Source of the DNA: Erythrobasidium yunnanense
Taxonomy: Eukaryota > Basidiomycota > Cystobasidiomycetes > Erythrobasidiales > Erythrobasidiaceae
Reading direction: 5' to 3'
Assembly (NCBI GenBank): GCA_001600175.1
Contig: BCJC01000008.1
Coordinates: forward strand, 1,118,781 to 1,182,780
DNA length: 64,000 nucleotides
Part shown: positions 1 to 11,066 of the stretch, piece after piece
How the letters are laid out: the number at the start of each line of letters is the position of its first letter
Numbering within the stretch: position 1 is the first letter of the stretch
Program-made: the position numbers and the translations under genes
The notes under the pieces: generated by a model
Database searches by the model: none
Told to the model about the DNA's origin: nothing
The model's input: only the letters and a program-made list of their open reading frames with translations

Positions 1-841
1 AAAAGCAAGCTTCATCGTCAGTTCTGCCCCCATGCAACGCTCCCTCGCGCACGATAGACTCAATCCTTCTGTATCTGTGCTACGTATCTAGGAAAACATT
101 CAAGACTTCTTGGGCGGACCAGACGTAGATGCAGAGCCCGAGCTCGCGAAACTGAACGAGATGCTAGCGTGCGCGAACCATCGTACTGGTTGCTCAGGGC
201 AATGGAAGCTGACCGTGACTATGCTATGTATGTATTTTGACGACCAGCAAATACCGCTTCATGGAGAAGAGCTTCTCTCAGAAACGAGCGAGTCTTGAAG
301 ATAAACTACCAGAGTTCAAGAGCACCTTGGAAGCATTAGCTTTGTTAGAAGCGAAGAGGGTACGTCGTATCCAACTCTTGGATTGTTGCTGTGTGCTGAT
401 TTATTGCGGAACAATCGCTTGCAGGACGCGGATGAATCGATAGCTACGCATTTCGAATTGACGGAGACGCTGTTTGCAAAAGCGACGATAGAGCCTGTGC
501 AAGAGGTCTTCTTATGGCTAGGCGTGCGTTTTCCCTGTTATCCTACTCTTCACCCATACCCATAAAGAACTAATCCATACTTTCCTTTCGACACACAGGC
601 CAATACGATGCTTTCATATCCACCTTCAGAAGCGCGGTCACTATTGACGGACAAGCTCGATACAGTGACTACGAATTTGGAAAACACAAAAGCAGATCTG
701 CTCTTCTTGCGTGAACAGATAACGACGACCGAAGTGAATATCGCGAGGCTGTATAACCATGATGTGAAATTGAGGAGGGAGAGGAGACTGAAGAACGAGG
801 CGGACGCAGACGAAGGCAAGAAGACGAAGACTAAGGCGTAG
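1..841 (+). CDS. PAC10: Prefoldin subunit 3 (5' end outside window)
   Basis: This is a subunit of the hexameric prefoldin co-chaperone, which hands nascent actin and tubulin to the CCT chaperonin in the cytosol. Visible exons are 1-16, 92-168, 248-359, 425-523 and 599-841, about 181 residues. The first exon ends in KASFI and joins ENIQDFLGGPDVD, the family's typical N-terminal signature. Next comes a long helical stretch (YRFMEKSFSQKRASLE), a central region with EEVFLWLGANTM-type beta-hairpin residues, and a C-terminal coiled-coil helix ending in a Lys-rich tail. All splice phases agree. The start codon lies left of the window. The family assignment is confident; only the 5' exon is missing. 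Confidence 0.9.
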
Positions 842-1155
842 CTTTCGTACCAGATATGCAGTGTGTCGACGATTTTAGGGAAGGCAGTCATCAGCAGTGC
901 CTGTTGTAGAAGCAACTATATGCAGAGAAGACACGAAGCACCCCTTCTATCCGCTCGTACATTCGACAACAGATAAATCTTCTATGGATACTAAGATCTC
1001 CTCGGACAGCAGCAGCAACACATAATAGGCCTCTACAACAATAAATCCACCGAGACTATCATTGATCGAGCATAGTATATAGGAAAGAGGATGCTACAAG
1101 TACTGACTATGGATATGAGGAAGTATCCACGGAATCTATTCAGGAGGGTTGTAGC
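842..1155. other. Intergenic, convergent 3' ends
   Basis: Stretch between the convergent 3' ends of the prefoldin and UBC6 genes. I see no gene, RNA or repeat in it. It probably holds both 3' untranslated regions. Confidence 0.5.
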
Positions 1156-2468
1156 TTATAGCATCTTGCGACAGAGTAAGCTGGCGAGTGCGACTAGTAC
1201 AAGCCCAATTGCTCCGTCTAGCCATACGGGCGGAGGTGAAGAAGCCGTGATTCCAGGACCCATGACCGTCAGGTCCGGCTGTCTTGCACTATTATCGCCT
1301 TCTTGAGGTAATTCATCGTGAGGTGTGCGATGTGATTCAGTACCTAGACTGAGCTGTTTTGTCAGTACTTCGACTAGCCGAAGCTGCTGTTGCTGCTCGT
1401 TGAGCGCGCCATCACCGCTAGGTAGTGTATTGGCGGGGTTCGCAGAGGAGCTACTGCTCATCCCTGCAGAGGCCGACGAGTCCTGTATATGACGTATAGT
1501 AGCGGGCGCAAGCGCGATTTCTGGCGTTTGAGGCGTAGAAGTCGCTTGTGCTGGAGTCTGAGGAATAGCTATCCCAGGAGGAAGCGTAGACACCGTATGC
1601 GCCACCGTGATGGGAGCAAGTTCCTTCTGTTGAAGCTGATGCTGCGCAGTGTCGTGTGAAGGATCGCTCTCAGGCTGCTTGCCTAGCTTCTTCTCGCTTG
1701 GCTCGTCAGGTGGTAAGATCTCGCAATTCTTTGTCTGGCATGTCGGACAGCTCCATTCGCGAGATCTGGAAGTGACAATAAGCTTTGATTCGTATGAGGC
1801 AGGGTGAATCACGTACAGCCCGGCTAGCCGCTTCCGCTCGCTTGCAGGAGCATCGAGCCCGCCTATTGCTCCCTTTGCTTCGGTATTGAAGAAGGACTGT
1901 AATGGACAGATTAGATATAGTAAGAGCCTGTGCGCATCTAATCGTACCTGCAGAGCTATAAGAGCGGTCCGGATACCCCACGCCTGTCCGTTGCGCTGTC
2001 AGCATAATACGACATGTGCTGATAAGACTACACACCGCTTGCCAGCTCTCTTCATGGTAAGACGAGATGTTTAAGCATACTTTCTTGTTGAGCTCGAAAC
2101 GGCCATTCGGGGTCAGGAGCATGACATCTGGCGGCTTGAAAGGGTATTGAGCAGGGAGCTAGATACACACATCAGTCCATCAGCTTGAATACTCTTGCGA
2201 TGGTTTTTGCGCAATGGGAACAGCCCCGGCCACGTTGATCGGACGGATCATCCTGCTGCTTTCAGCTCACTGTGATGCGGCCATGGTAGAGACCACCTTC
2301 GAATTCTGTATCTGCAGGCCCGCGTATCGTGAAATGCCAGTCGAACAGGCTCTCGTCCCCTACTGGACCAGCATGGACACCGTCGATGGGGCTGGCCAGC
2401 TCTTTGGCTTCTTGAAGTAGACGCTTGACTGCTGAAGACCGCGAGCTTGATGCAACTCGTGCGGTCAT
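1156..2468 (-). CDS. UBC6: Tail-anchored ubiquitin-conjugating enzyme E2 (Ubc6/UBE2J type)
   Basis: This E2 enzyme of ER-associated degradation transfers ubiquitin to misfolded ER proteins on the cytosolic face. Exons (minus strand) are 2468-2271, 2158-2036, 1983-1948 and 1896-1156, giving 365 aa. The UBC fold covers roughly residues 10-130. It contains GPADTEFEGGLYHGRI, then PFKPPDV, then LTPNGRFELNKKVCLNIS, where the Cys is the thioester residue in the J-class context. A Ser/Gln/Pro-rich linker follows. A single C-terminal membrane span (GAIGLVLVALASLL) ends in a short basic tail, as expected for a tail anchor. The start ATG at 2468 gives the usual short leader before the VKRLLQEAKEL helix. 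Confident. Confidence 0.93.
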
Positions 2469-2591
2469 CCTTGCGTTCTGGATTGATCAATCCGAGTGAA
2501 AGCAAGAGACGGTTCTCGACAAAGGATAAGGTGTGATAGCCGATATGGCTAATCATGTATTGCCCAAACAGAAACGCAAACACATAACGAT

Positions 2592-4492
2592 CTATCCTGA
2601 ATGCTCTACAATCTCCGTCTTGAGCTTGTTGCCCGAAACAACCGTCTTCATCTGTTCTGGGATCGGCAATTCCGTGTATTCATCATAGTCCTGATCCTTC
2701 TCTCTCGGTTTAGGCACCGATACATTCAGTCCAGACGTCTTGCTCGTGATCAACTCTACATCGAGCGATTCTTGCGAGAGGTAGATCTGTCCGCCATCGG
2801 TCGAGTCGATCAAGATAGTAGGTACTTTACCCAGGATTTGCACAGTGAAGGAGGGAGAGCCGGTAACGCTCAATGCGGACACCGTAGAGTCGAGCAGGAC
2901 GGATGTCTTGCGACATGATACCATACTGATGGCATTCACTTTGCCCTTGATCTGGATGACCGAGTCTTTGCAGCCGAAGATATTGACGGTCTGGCTCAGA
3001 CCCGTATCATCAATGATGATCTCTTTATCGTTCTCGAAGTTTTCCTGGTTGTCGACAGATCATCAGCTCCAATCGTCCAGACAACACTGCCACCTGATGG
3101 GCTACTCACGATCATCCACTTATTGCCGTCTAGCTCCTTCCTAGAAGGCGCCTTCTTCTTGAAGCTCTCTGGCTTTCTAGGTACGGAAGTTCTCGAAGGA
3201 CTCGTCTTTTCCTGTTGAGCAGGCACCGCCGAGCTGGTTCTCAATTCTGGGTTCTTGTGCGTCATTTGGGATGCGTCGACTTTGCGGAGTCCTTTAGTGA
3301 CTTCACCTCCTTTCTGTAGAGCACCAAAGACGGCTGACATATCGCCTCCTCCTGAAGTTGCTGACTTCGGGGCAGAGGAACCTGCTGATGCAGCGGGAGG
3401 TGGAGGGGGAGGCGCACCTCCAGCTGAAGGTGCGGGAGGTGCAGGTGGTGCAGAAGGAGCAGCTCCAGCAGTTGCGGAAGAAGGGCCGGTGGATGCGAGA
3501 TAGGCTGAAACATCCTGTCCTTTGGGGTTCCAAGACAAGCCGGTCGTATGGTGCGTTTTGACATATGCTTGAAGCTCATCTAGTACGGCGATAAAGCTTC
3601 TTGCCCATTCGATCTTCTTCGGGTCGCTATTAAACGTTTGTATGTCAGTCAGATACGCCAGATCAGACGAAGTGCGCCCGCTTACCTATCTTTGAACTCT
3701 TTGATGACTCTATTTGTATAGAACGTGGCTGAATCCTTCATATCACCTACAAAGGCAGCAGGTTTCGCATCGAGCGTTACCCAAGCGAGCGCTGGTATTC
3801 CCTCTGCGACTTGGATGACTGAGTTGTGTTCTTTCGAGTCGCGAGGTCTCTTCTTGTCTTTTACAGCTGCTACTGCCATCAGCGATTCTTGAGTTGGCTT
3901 CAAGAGCGTTAGGTAGGATGGGTCGGAGGTCGGGATCTTCTTGCATTCTGAAGCGGCTGTCACGAAGAGCAGCTGAGCGGTGAATGCGCTATGGACATGC
4001 TGGGCCTGCAAACACAAGTCTCAGCTTACGCCGCGAAACTCTATGCGACTTCATCGCTACCTGTTCGGCGACGTCTCCGCCCTGAGCGTTACTGAGGTCT
4101 ACGAAAGTCTTGAGTGGGCCATCGATGAGCTCGGTATATGCTTGAACAGCAGGACTGCTCTCTTTAGCCGCGTTTCCAGGCGCTGAGAGCGTATTGACTG
4201 CGCTGGATCCTGCCGCTGGGCCAGCTGGAGCCGCAGCCGGACCAGACGAAGCTGCTGCTGCTGGTGGAAGTGCTGATTGACCTGGAAGAGTTGGTGCGAG
4301 CTGCTGCTCTGCGTGCTGAGCCAACGCAATGTCTTCAAGGCGCGACGTCGCTGCTTCGAGGCTGGCGAGGGCGTCATTTCAGTCTTAAGGCTCGCTATCT
4401 AGCTTCATTCCCGCTATTCACCGCTTCAGCAATGTTCCCAGATTGTGCAGGCCAGCATTGCCGTTGCTGCTCTGTGAATGGCTCGCTTGCAT
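2592..4492 (-). CDS. SRV2: Adenylyl cyclase-associated protein (CAP/Srv2)
   Basis: CAP proteins recycle cofilin-bound ADP-actin and, in fungi, bind adenylyl cyclase in the Ras-cAMP pathway. Exons on the minus strand are 4492-4422, 4361-4061, 4005-3686, 3626-3110 and 3044-2592, giving 553 aa. The N-terminus has LLKRLEAATSRLEDIA, the conserved oligomerisation helix. The helical folded domain runs to about residue 250. A polyproline segment (GAPPPPPPAASAG) and an actin-binding Lys-rich stretch follow. The last 150 residues form the beta-helix CARP domain (NKWMIENFEND, NIFGCKDSVIQIKGKVN, ISMVSCRKTSVLLDS). The first exon was placed by splicing: an acceptor at 4362 restores the frame, which otherwise shows a stop. 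Confident. Confidence 0.93.
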
Positions 4493-4601
4493 GGTCGAGG
4501 TGTCGTATGGAAAGAAGGGCAACAAGTATGCCGTGATATGTAGAAACGAGACTGCTTTCCGAGTTACACATACTCCTGTCTACATACATTGAGAACTCCA
4601 T

Positions 4602-5961
4602 CTAGTTCTCTGCATCCATATCAGGGCCGTACGGTCGCTGCCGGCCAAAGTCCTCGTCGAAGCTGGGTTCGCAATTGATCAGCATAGCTCTCTACTCGTC
4701 GGAGAAGCTGATACGCACTGATGCACTCGCACGTAACCATCCTCTCCTCCTATCGTGTAGCCTGTACCTTGAGGGTGCGCAGCGAGGGTATTGCACGGTC
4801 CAAATCCACCTTTTACACTCGCTAGCTCCTCCTCAAATACCTTGTGCCAGAAGCGGATCTCGAATTGACCTTGACGCGCGCCTGTCGTCGTTACGTTCAT
4901 TGCGTCCTGTCCTCCTCCGAGAAGCAGCTGTACGAAGAGCTGGTCAAATCAGGTAGACGAGACCACTTGCGAAGGGGATCTTACGTATGGCTTGTCCGGA
5001 AGAAGAGCAGCACTGTTGAGTGGAGTATGCGTAACATAGGATTTGATAGTCTCGAGCGTCTCCGAATCGATGAGCTGCGAAGAATGGGCATCAGCCAGTC
5101 TTCCAGCGCTGAATCGAAAGCGAGCGGTAGCACCTTCGCACTCTTATCTCTGCTTGCAGTGATAAAGTATGTTCCATCGAGCGACATCTGCATATCCATC
5201 ACCTGGGCCTCGTGTACTCTGTCTACTCTCTTGATTTCTTTGCCAGACTTTGGGTCCCATTGCGCGATAGAACCATCTTCATGTGCCGCGACGATGTATT
5301 TATCTAGAGCGGTGAAGGATGCAACAGTTGCTTTTGATCTCGAGCAGTCGATGATGACACTTGGTTCATCAGGCTGGGTCTGTCCTAGAGGTGCGATATC
5401 GAATATCCTGATTGTGCCGCTGAAACCCATTCTCGCTTCGGTGACAGCTAGGATACGTGAGTCGTCTTCGCTGAATGCTACGCGCTTGATGGCAGTGGGG
5501 ATCTCCCATACTTTGATGCATTTTCCAGTGCTCGCTTCCCAGAGTCGTAGCTGGTTGTCGGCTGAGCCAGTGACGAGCAGCGTCGAAGTAGAGTCAATGT
5601 CGGTCGTCCAGACTGTTCCATTGTGTCCTTCGTACGTCCCAATGCGTTCTTGAACCAGAGCATCAGCATCCATCCATTTTTCGCAATTTGGCGTCCCTTG
5701 TATTCACCTCCCGTCAAGCTGTTCCAGAGGCATACGTTGTGATCTTTGCTGCATGAGATGAGCAGGTCACCCTCGGCGTTGTATTTGACCTGGAAATCCA
5801 CGTCTGAACGTTTCAGCGTTTCTCGAGCATTTCGCCTGTCTCCTTTATGCTGACCTGCGTCAAGCTTCGCTCGTGGCCTGGCAATGAATGAACGATGGAA
5901 TTATCAGACACTGTCTATACTGTCGCTGCTCCTACTCACCTGATAGCAAGATGGGCCGCAT
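4602..5961 (-). CDS. TIF34: Translation initiation factor eIF3 subunit i (WD-repeat)
   Basis: A WD40 beta-propeller subunit of the eIF3 complex that assembles on 40S ribosomes during initiation. Exons on the minus strand are 5961-5940, 5877-5855, 5789-5708, 5648-5134, 5074-4985, 4927-4719 and 4662-4602, giving 333 aa. This is a normal family length. It begins [19 protein letters not shown], the canonical start. WD repeats follow, for example [23 protein letters not shown] and [12 protein letters not shown]. The C-terminal [17 protein letters not shown] leads to [15 protein letters not shown]. The first two coding exons are only 22 and 23 nt and are supported by exact phase and by the conserved N-terminus. 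Confident. Confidence 0.94.
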
Positions 5962-6206
5962 TTTGAAGAAGATGGTTGACCGGATCAGAGCAACGAACGA
6001 TGAAAGCAAGATAGAAAGCCCGAATGAAGCAAGATGCATGGCCTTATTATCCCAGTGTCGACTGCAGAAGAATTCACGGCTGCTGCCCGCGATATCTTGG
6101 GCCCGTCGGACATCGTTGCTGACTCTCACAGACTCTGCTATGGCCATGGACATCGCTGGCTCGCTCTGACTTTGACTTGAACAACCCCCATTTGCTGGCA
6201 CTGACT

Positions 6207-7046
6207 ATGTCACAGCCATCACTCCCACTGTCTAAAGAGCTGGCCGAACTTCACCTCGGTCACTGCTTGAATTTGGACAAGTCTGACACCATCAAACTGT
6301 TCCAAGCGGCAAGCGAGTACACCCTAGGACGCCAAACCTCTACTCTCATCGTCGACGAATCAGTAGAACGCAAAGTTGTCGTACGCTGCGGTGTGGAAGG
6401 ATGTCGCTTCAGAATCACTGCAGTTCAACTCGAACCGGATTTCGCGTTTACCTAGTGAGTCCAGCCGATACAGACATTCAGTTAGCTAGCTCACTGGACC
6501 TGATAACGGTTCTCAACAGTGCTGTCTACGAATTGCGTCTATGGCACAGCAAAGAGCGCACAGACAACAAGGTAGACCTCCCGTCTAGCGACTTCAACAA
6601 TGGCTCCAAGGGCAACGTTGCAAATGCACCTGAACCTGACGATCGTGAGGTCGAAGTGCTGGCACCACTTGGCTTCCCCGACAGTGTCTCCGATGCTCCA
6701 CCTAGTACGGCTCCCACGTTCAGCACATCGCCCGCAGCCGAAGCATGGGCCGTTCAATCAGGCTTTAGCAACTATGCCTTTATGGTTGACGCGAAATGGT
6801 GGCTAGACAGAGTGTCCACTTACGCCGCGATGAGCAACAAGCCCCTACACGATGAGTGAGCATTGTGCTTCTCGCGCTTCTTCCGTTGAAAAAAGTGAGT
6901 TGATGTGTTGTGTTACTAGGCTGCGCAGGGTCACAAAGATGTACAACAATGATTTGAACAAAATCTTCGGTCACATGCGCGAGCTGTATCACATACAGTA
7001 TCCGCCGACTCCCGAGACAGCTAGTGTCGATACGACGAATGCATAA
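6207..7046 (+). CDS. Hypothetical protein with Cys-containing N-terminal domain
   Basis: I do not recognise this gene. A consistent model has exons 6207-6454, 6520-6855 and 6920-7046 (236 aa). The first exon is reached from an upstream ATG; an internal in-frame acceptor at 6930 would drop three residues. The N-terminus has an alpha/beta pattern followed by VVVRCGVEGCRFRITAV. This loosely resembles the FAR1/MULE-transposase type zinc-binding module (a pair of Cys in a basic strand), but no matching His pair is clear. The middle is acidic and Pro/Ser-rich. The C-terminus has a short amphipathic helix (NDLNKIFGHMRELYHIQY). The existence of a gene is likely because of consistent phases and codon use. 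Function is unknown. Confidence 0.55.
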
Positions 7047-7480
7047 AGGCTCCAGCTGCGATAAACAAGGCTGGTGCAGGTCCAGCCCACTAGGAGATCA
7101 AGATTCCCCTTTTGTCGTCCCGCCCTGTCGCTATCTCTCCTATTTTTTTTCTGCCGCAAACGCGTCTTAGATTGTTCCAGCCATTCTTTTCAGGCTGCTC
7201 AATGAGATGGACAGCTAGCAGAGTAAAGTACACTGACGCTTTGCAAGCCCTTCGTGCGGGAGCATTGCTACTTCAGCATCTTTTGAGTGCAGCCCAATAC
7301 AAGGCTAAGCACGCTCAGCCGCTCTTGGCAAGTAAGGTGCGCAATTCTCAAAGATCAGAATACGCGCAGTCCGATAATGCACGATATTTGCGTCTAGGTA
7401 GTTGCGTCCGCATGACAGCTAAGCAACGAATACATACACCGTCCCGAGAATCATATCGACTAGTCCCTCCGATACCTGCC
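7047..7480. other. Intergenic, convergent 3' ends
   Basis: This stretch separates the hypothetical gene from the beta-mannosidase 3' end. The mannosidase could run slightly further, because its stop at 7481 overlaps a good donor-like sequence (GGTAAGTAG). A spliced alternative would end near 7350. Nothing else is recognisable. Confidence 0.4.
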
Positions 7481-10440
7481 CTACTTACCATTTTGCAACT
7501 GCCGAGCCTTTTGATCGCAATAGAACCGGTGGAGAACCTCATCCGACTCCCGAAGACCTGACACGCCAACGACGACTGTTTCACCAGGTACAAGGTCGAT
7601 GCCGTTCTGATGCCGCGCAAAGAAGTGGGTCAGTATTGCTATACTTCGATTCAGGAAACGCCCGACTCACATCGTGGAAGAAGACCCTGTCCACACCTTC
7701 AGCAGCGACATACAGCTCGACACCTTTGATAGGCTTATTGCATGTCAAGCTGATTGTGCCTGCTGAGACATCTGTCTTGACCGAGACTTTGCGAGATGGG
7801 AAATGCAAATGCTTGAGCGGTTCAGGCCAATTGACAGCTCGGCAATTCAGCTGTTCATTGCTGTCAAGTAGACGAGCAGAGATGACAGTAGAGCGTGATG
7901 GGCTTCCGAGAGCTACTTCGTTCAGGATGTCCGTCGCTTGATTTGGCTCGACTGAGACCTCCTTAGATCCCGTTTTGAGAAGTCGACCAGTCGCGATGTC
8001 GAACGAACACCACTCCAAGATGCCAGACAGACTGTCGAGAGTGGCATTACTGACCCATATATCGTATTTGTCTGCTTTCCGGTAGATGCCGAGTGTCTTT
8101 GAAGCAGACTCGCGCTTGATAGCATAGTAGGCGATTTTAGGACGCTTGAAGAAGTCTGAGATGGCCCAGCTCGTACAAGCCCAGCAATCGTTGATCTGCC
8201 AGACCAGAGCACCCGCTGCATACTCGCGGCCGGGTCCCTTCCATTCCCTTCTCCATACGCTGTATGCTTGTCCCAAGCATTCTGCTTGCAAGAGCTGCGT
8301 AGAGTAGACCCAGTCTTGCATGTCCAAGCTCTGTACTTTGATGTTCTCCATAGTGTAGAGGCCGAGTCGCCGTTCCCACGAATCAGCCTTATTATGGTGC
8401 TCGATAGTCTCGCTCTGAGGGTAGCGATCTTCGATGTTTCCATCAAGGAGATAGTCGATGGTATGAATGCTAGGCAGGCCTTGCATGCCAAATTCGCTGA
8501 CAAATCGACCGCCTAGACGGCTCCATTGTTGATATGGCTCCTGCGAGCCGTGCCAAACGTCCCATTGATGGATATCGCCTTCGGTTTGGTCTCGAGTGCT
8601 GACTCCGCCCCAAGGTGATCCAGGGTGATAAGCTGTAAGAGGAGAGAATTCTTGAACGGCGTTGGGTAAGACTCTCTCGTAGATTGTGCGGGCAGCTGAA
8701 ACAGAAGGTTAGCATTGACTTCTTTCTCTGACGGAAGTAACACGGCGTACGAAAGTTGGTGTGGTTGTAGTTACCCGAGAGATCATCTTTGTCCCGTGTC
8801 AGGTTCTCCTGTTCAGCCATTTGATAGTCTTCGTTATTTCTACATGAGATGCATTAACGAAAGGCAGGCTCATCATAGAGAAAGATAAAGACTCACCCAG
8901 CCCAGATGACGATGGAGCAGAAGTTGCGAAGCCTCTTGAGCTGATCTTCCGCTTCCCGCTTGACGCTCGCCTCGATCTCGGCATTGCATGGGTATTGACC
9001 GCACCCGAACATGAAGTCATGCCAGACAAGCAGGCCACGACGGTCCTGCAGTTCGGAATAAGCCATACAGGCCGACTTACTTCATCGAAGGGCAATGCTG
9101 AACTTACACACTCAGCCAGCAAGCGATCGTCCTCGTAATACCCGCCGCCCCAGACTGCACTATGCATCAGCGTTGAAGTATTACGAGTGCAGTGTCTGCT
9201 CACTTCGCAGCATATCTTGATTGCCAGACACGACCAGGTCGACCCATTCTTCATAATCCTTGTCGACCAGGCGCGACTCGAAAGAATGTGCAGGTATCCA
9301 GTTACTTCCGCAGCAGTAGATGGGAATATTGTTGATCCTGAAGAAGAAGGACTTCCCGCTTTGCCCCTCCAAAGGCTGCTGGACTAGTTCTGCGCGACGG
9401 AATCCCACTTGTTTCGACCAGGTGTCCAGAGTCTCGTTATTGTATAGCAATGTCACACGAACAGTGTGGAGGGTAGCTTCGCCATAACGATGAGGATACC
9501 AGAGGTTTGGCTGATCGAGCTTGAAATGAGCTTTCGAGCCTGCCTGACAATCTACGCAAGTCTTATGCATGACTCGTCCGTCAAGGAGGAGCTCTACGTC
9601 GGCCTGCAAGCCCTGAGCCTGACCAGCAACATCGATGGCGATGTCGACATCGGCACTCAGATCGGATGCGACTTGAGCCACGACGTGCACGTCTGAGAGT
9701 CTAGCATCATACGAGAGGAAGTTGATGGCTGATATCCAACCATCAGTAGAGTACGCTTTCAAGCGAGAGTGAGATACGCACGCTTGATGGGGCCACAGGT
9801 GATTAGACAAGGTCCCCCTATCAGACCTTCTTGTAAGCCTCAAACGTGAAGACCAGCGAGACATTGCGCTTACAATCCCAGCCAAAGTGATATTGAGCTT
9901 TCCTAACGAAGAGCCGAGCAGTCTCGCCGTTCCAGCACTTGACTTCACCGAAAGCTTCGTTCAATTGCCTGCCTTTGAGAAGCGCGCTCTCGAACAAGAT
10001 CCGGAGCTCGTTCTTTCCTTCGCAGATGTGATTCTTCACGTCGACCTGGTGGATATGGAACATATTGTCACTCTTCAGGATTTCTTGGTCATTTAGCCAG
10101 ACTGTCGCAAAGGTGTCTGTCGGAGTTTCGAATCAGCACCATCCGATTAGTCTAACAGAAGCTGATAGTTACCGAGACTGTCGAACTTGAGAACCTGAAG
10201 CGACTTTGCCAGGTCCTCTTTCGAGACATCGAAAGTACACATGTACTCCCAGTCCGTTTCGCCAACCCATTGGCAGTCTCGTTCATTCAGTCCGAGCAGA
10301 GGGTCTTGAATAACACCAGCGTCTACGAGGTCAGGATGGATCTGCGTCGCCGGCTTATCATGGCTGCATCTCGTCCATTCGGTAGTCGCAGCTTTTCTCC
10401 AAGACCAGCCAGATAGCACGCTCGAGAAACTCGAATGCAT
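7481..10440 (-). CDS. GH2 beta-mannosidase, intracellular type
   Basis: A glycoside hydrolase family 2 exo-beta-mannosidase that releases mannose from beta-1,4-mannobiose and short manno-oligosaccharides. Exons on the minus strand are 10440-10173, 10116-9874, 9817-9782, 9728-9204, 9154-9108, 9045-8897, 8839-8751, 8695-7671 and 7606-7481, giving 835 aa, a normal length. Visible motifs are GWSWRKA near the N-terminus, the sugar-binding domain up to YHFGWDWGP, RIWGGGYYE, GLLVWHDFMFGCGQYP, VIWAGNNEDYQ (acid/base Glu) and RFVSEFGMQGLPS (nucleophile Glu). There is no signal peptide, so the enzyme should be cytosolic and need imported substrate. It diverges from a sugar symporter gene and shares its promoter. 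The extreme C-terminus is the least certain part. Confidence 0.92.
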
Positions 10441-10533
10441 CTTTCAGTGTGGTTGGAATAAGCAGAGCTGAGAGTAACAGAAAGGCTTCGGTCTTGAGGG
10501 AGCAACCTCTGCAGAAGGACGAGGGCGCCGAGC

Positions 10534-10545
10534 GGACCGCGGTCC
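10534..10545. promoter_or_regulatory. Palindromic site copy 1 (GGACCGCGGTCC)
   Basis: A perfect 12-bp palindrome, nearer to the mannosidase start. The same 16-bp core occurs once more in this promoter at 10815-10826. It is a likely activator binding site (inference). Confidence 0.55.
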
Positions 10546-10814
10546 TCTGTAGGGAGCGGGAAAGCGGTCCCTACCCCTGCTATTCACATTGTCACCTCGT
10601 GCGAACGCGCAGGTGCCCAGCGCGAAGCGATTGGCACATGGAGCTGTCCCAGAAGAAAAGCCTGGCTCGCTCAAAAAACCGTCAAAGGATTACAGACTAT
10701 TTTGTTTACAATCTCTTCCATGACAGTCGCAGGAGTATGTCTTACATCTCAGCCTGCTGAAGAAAGACCGCCCGCTATGCTGTACCCCGGCTGCCTTTCC
10801 GCAGGGAGGTTAGC

Positions 10815-10826
10815 GGACCGCGGTCC
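10815..10826. promoter_or_regulatory. Palindromic site copy 2 (GGACCGCGGTCC)
   Basis: A second perfect copy of the 12-bp palindrome, about 240 bp upstream of the symporter ATG. It has the same flanking AGC and T as copy 1. Confidence 0.55.
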
Positions 10827-11066
10827 TGAAGGGCCACATGCTTTTCTGTCCTGAAATGAAGCGGACCCCGGCTCTACGGAGCGCCAACACACCACGGTCC
10901 GGAGTCTCGAGGAATTCATTTCATCTGTCGCGCGCACCTGTCAGATCCTGCCCTAAATACTTCTGTAGCCCCCTCCCCTTCTCTCTTCCTCTTGTCTTCT
11001 TCTTTCCATAGCCTATCCTATCCCATTCCCCTCTACAATCTCCCATTGCTGACATCCCAAGCCCTC

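Larger units (their letters stand above)
10441..11066. promoter_or_regulatory. Bidirectional promoter of mannosidase and sugar symporter, with CGG-rich palindromes
   Basis: This 626-bp intergenic region separates two divergent start codons. It contains two copies of the perfect 12-bp palindrome GGACCGCGGTCC, at 10534-10545 and 10815-10826, both in the larger context AGCGGACCGCGGTCCT. Further half or imperfect sites are AGCGGTCCC near 10563, AGCGGACCCCGG near 10860 and CGGTCCGG at 10895-10902. Such CGG inverted repeats are typical of binding sites for fungal Zn2Cys6 regulators (known for that class). Shared regulation of both genes is inferred. A pyrimidine-rich tract precedes the symporter ATG. 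Confidence 0.6.

Noticed and set aside
4844-5653. Long plus-strand open frame (269 codons)
   Set aside because: It lies antisense to eIF3i exons, and its composition mirrors the complementary codons. The eIF3i protein is unmistakable on the other strand.
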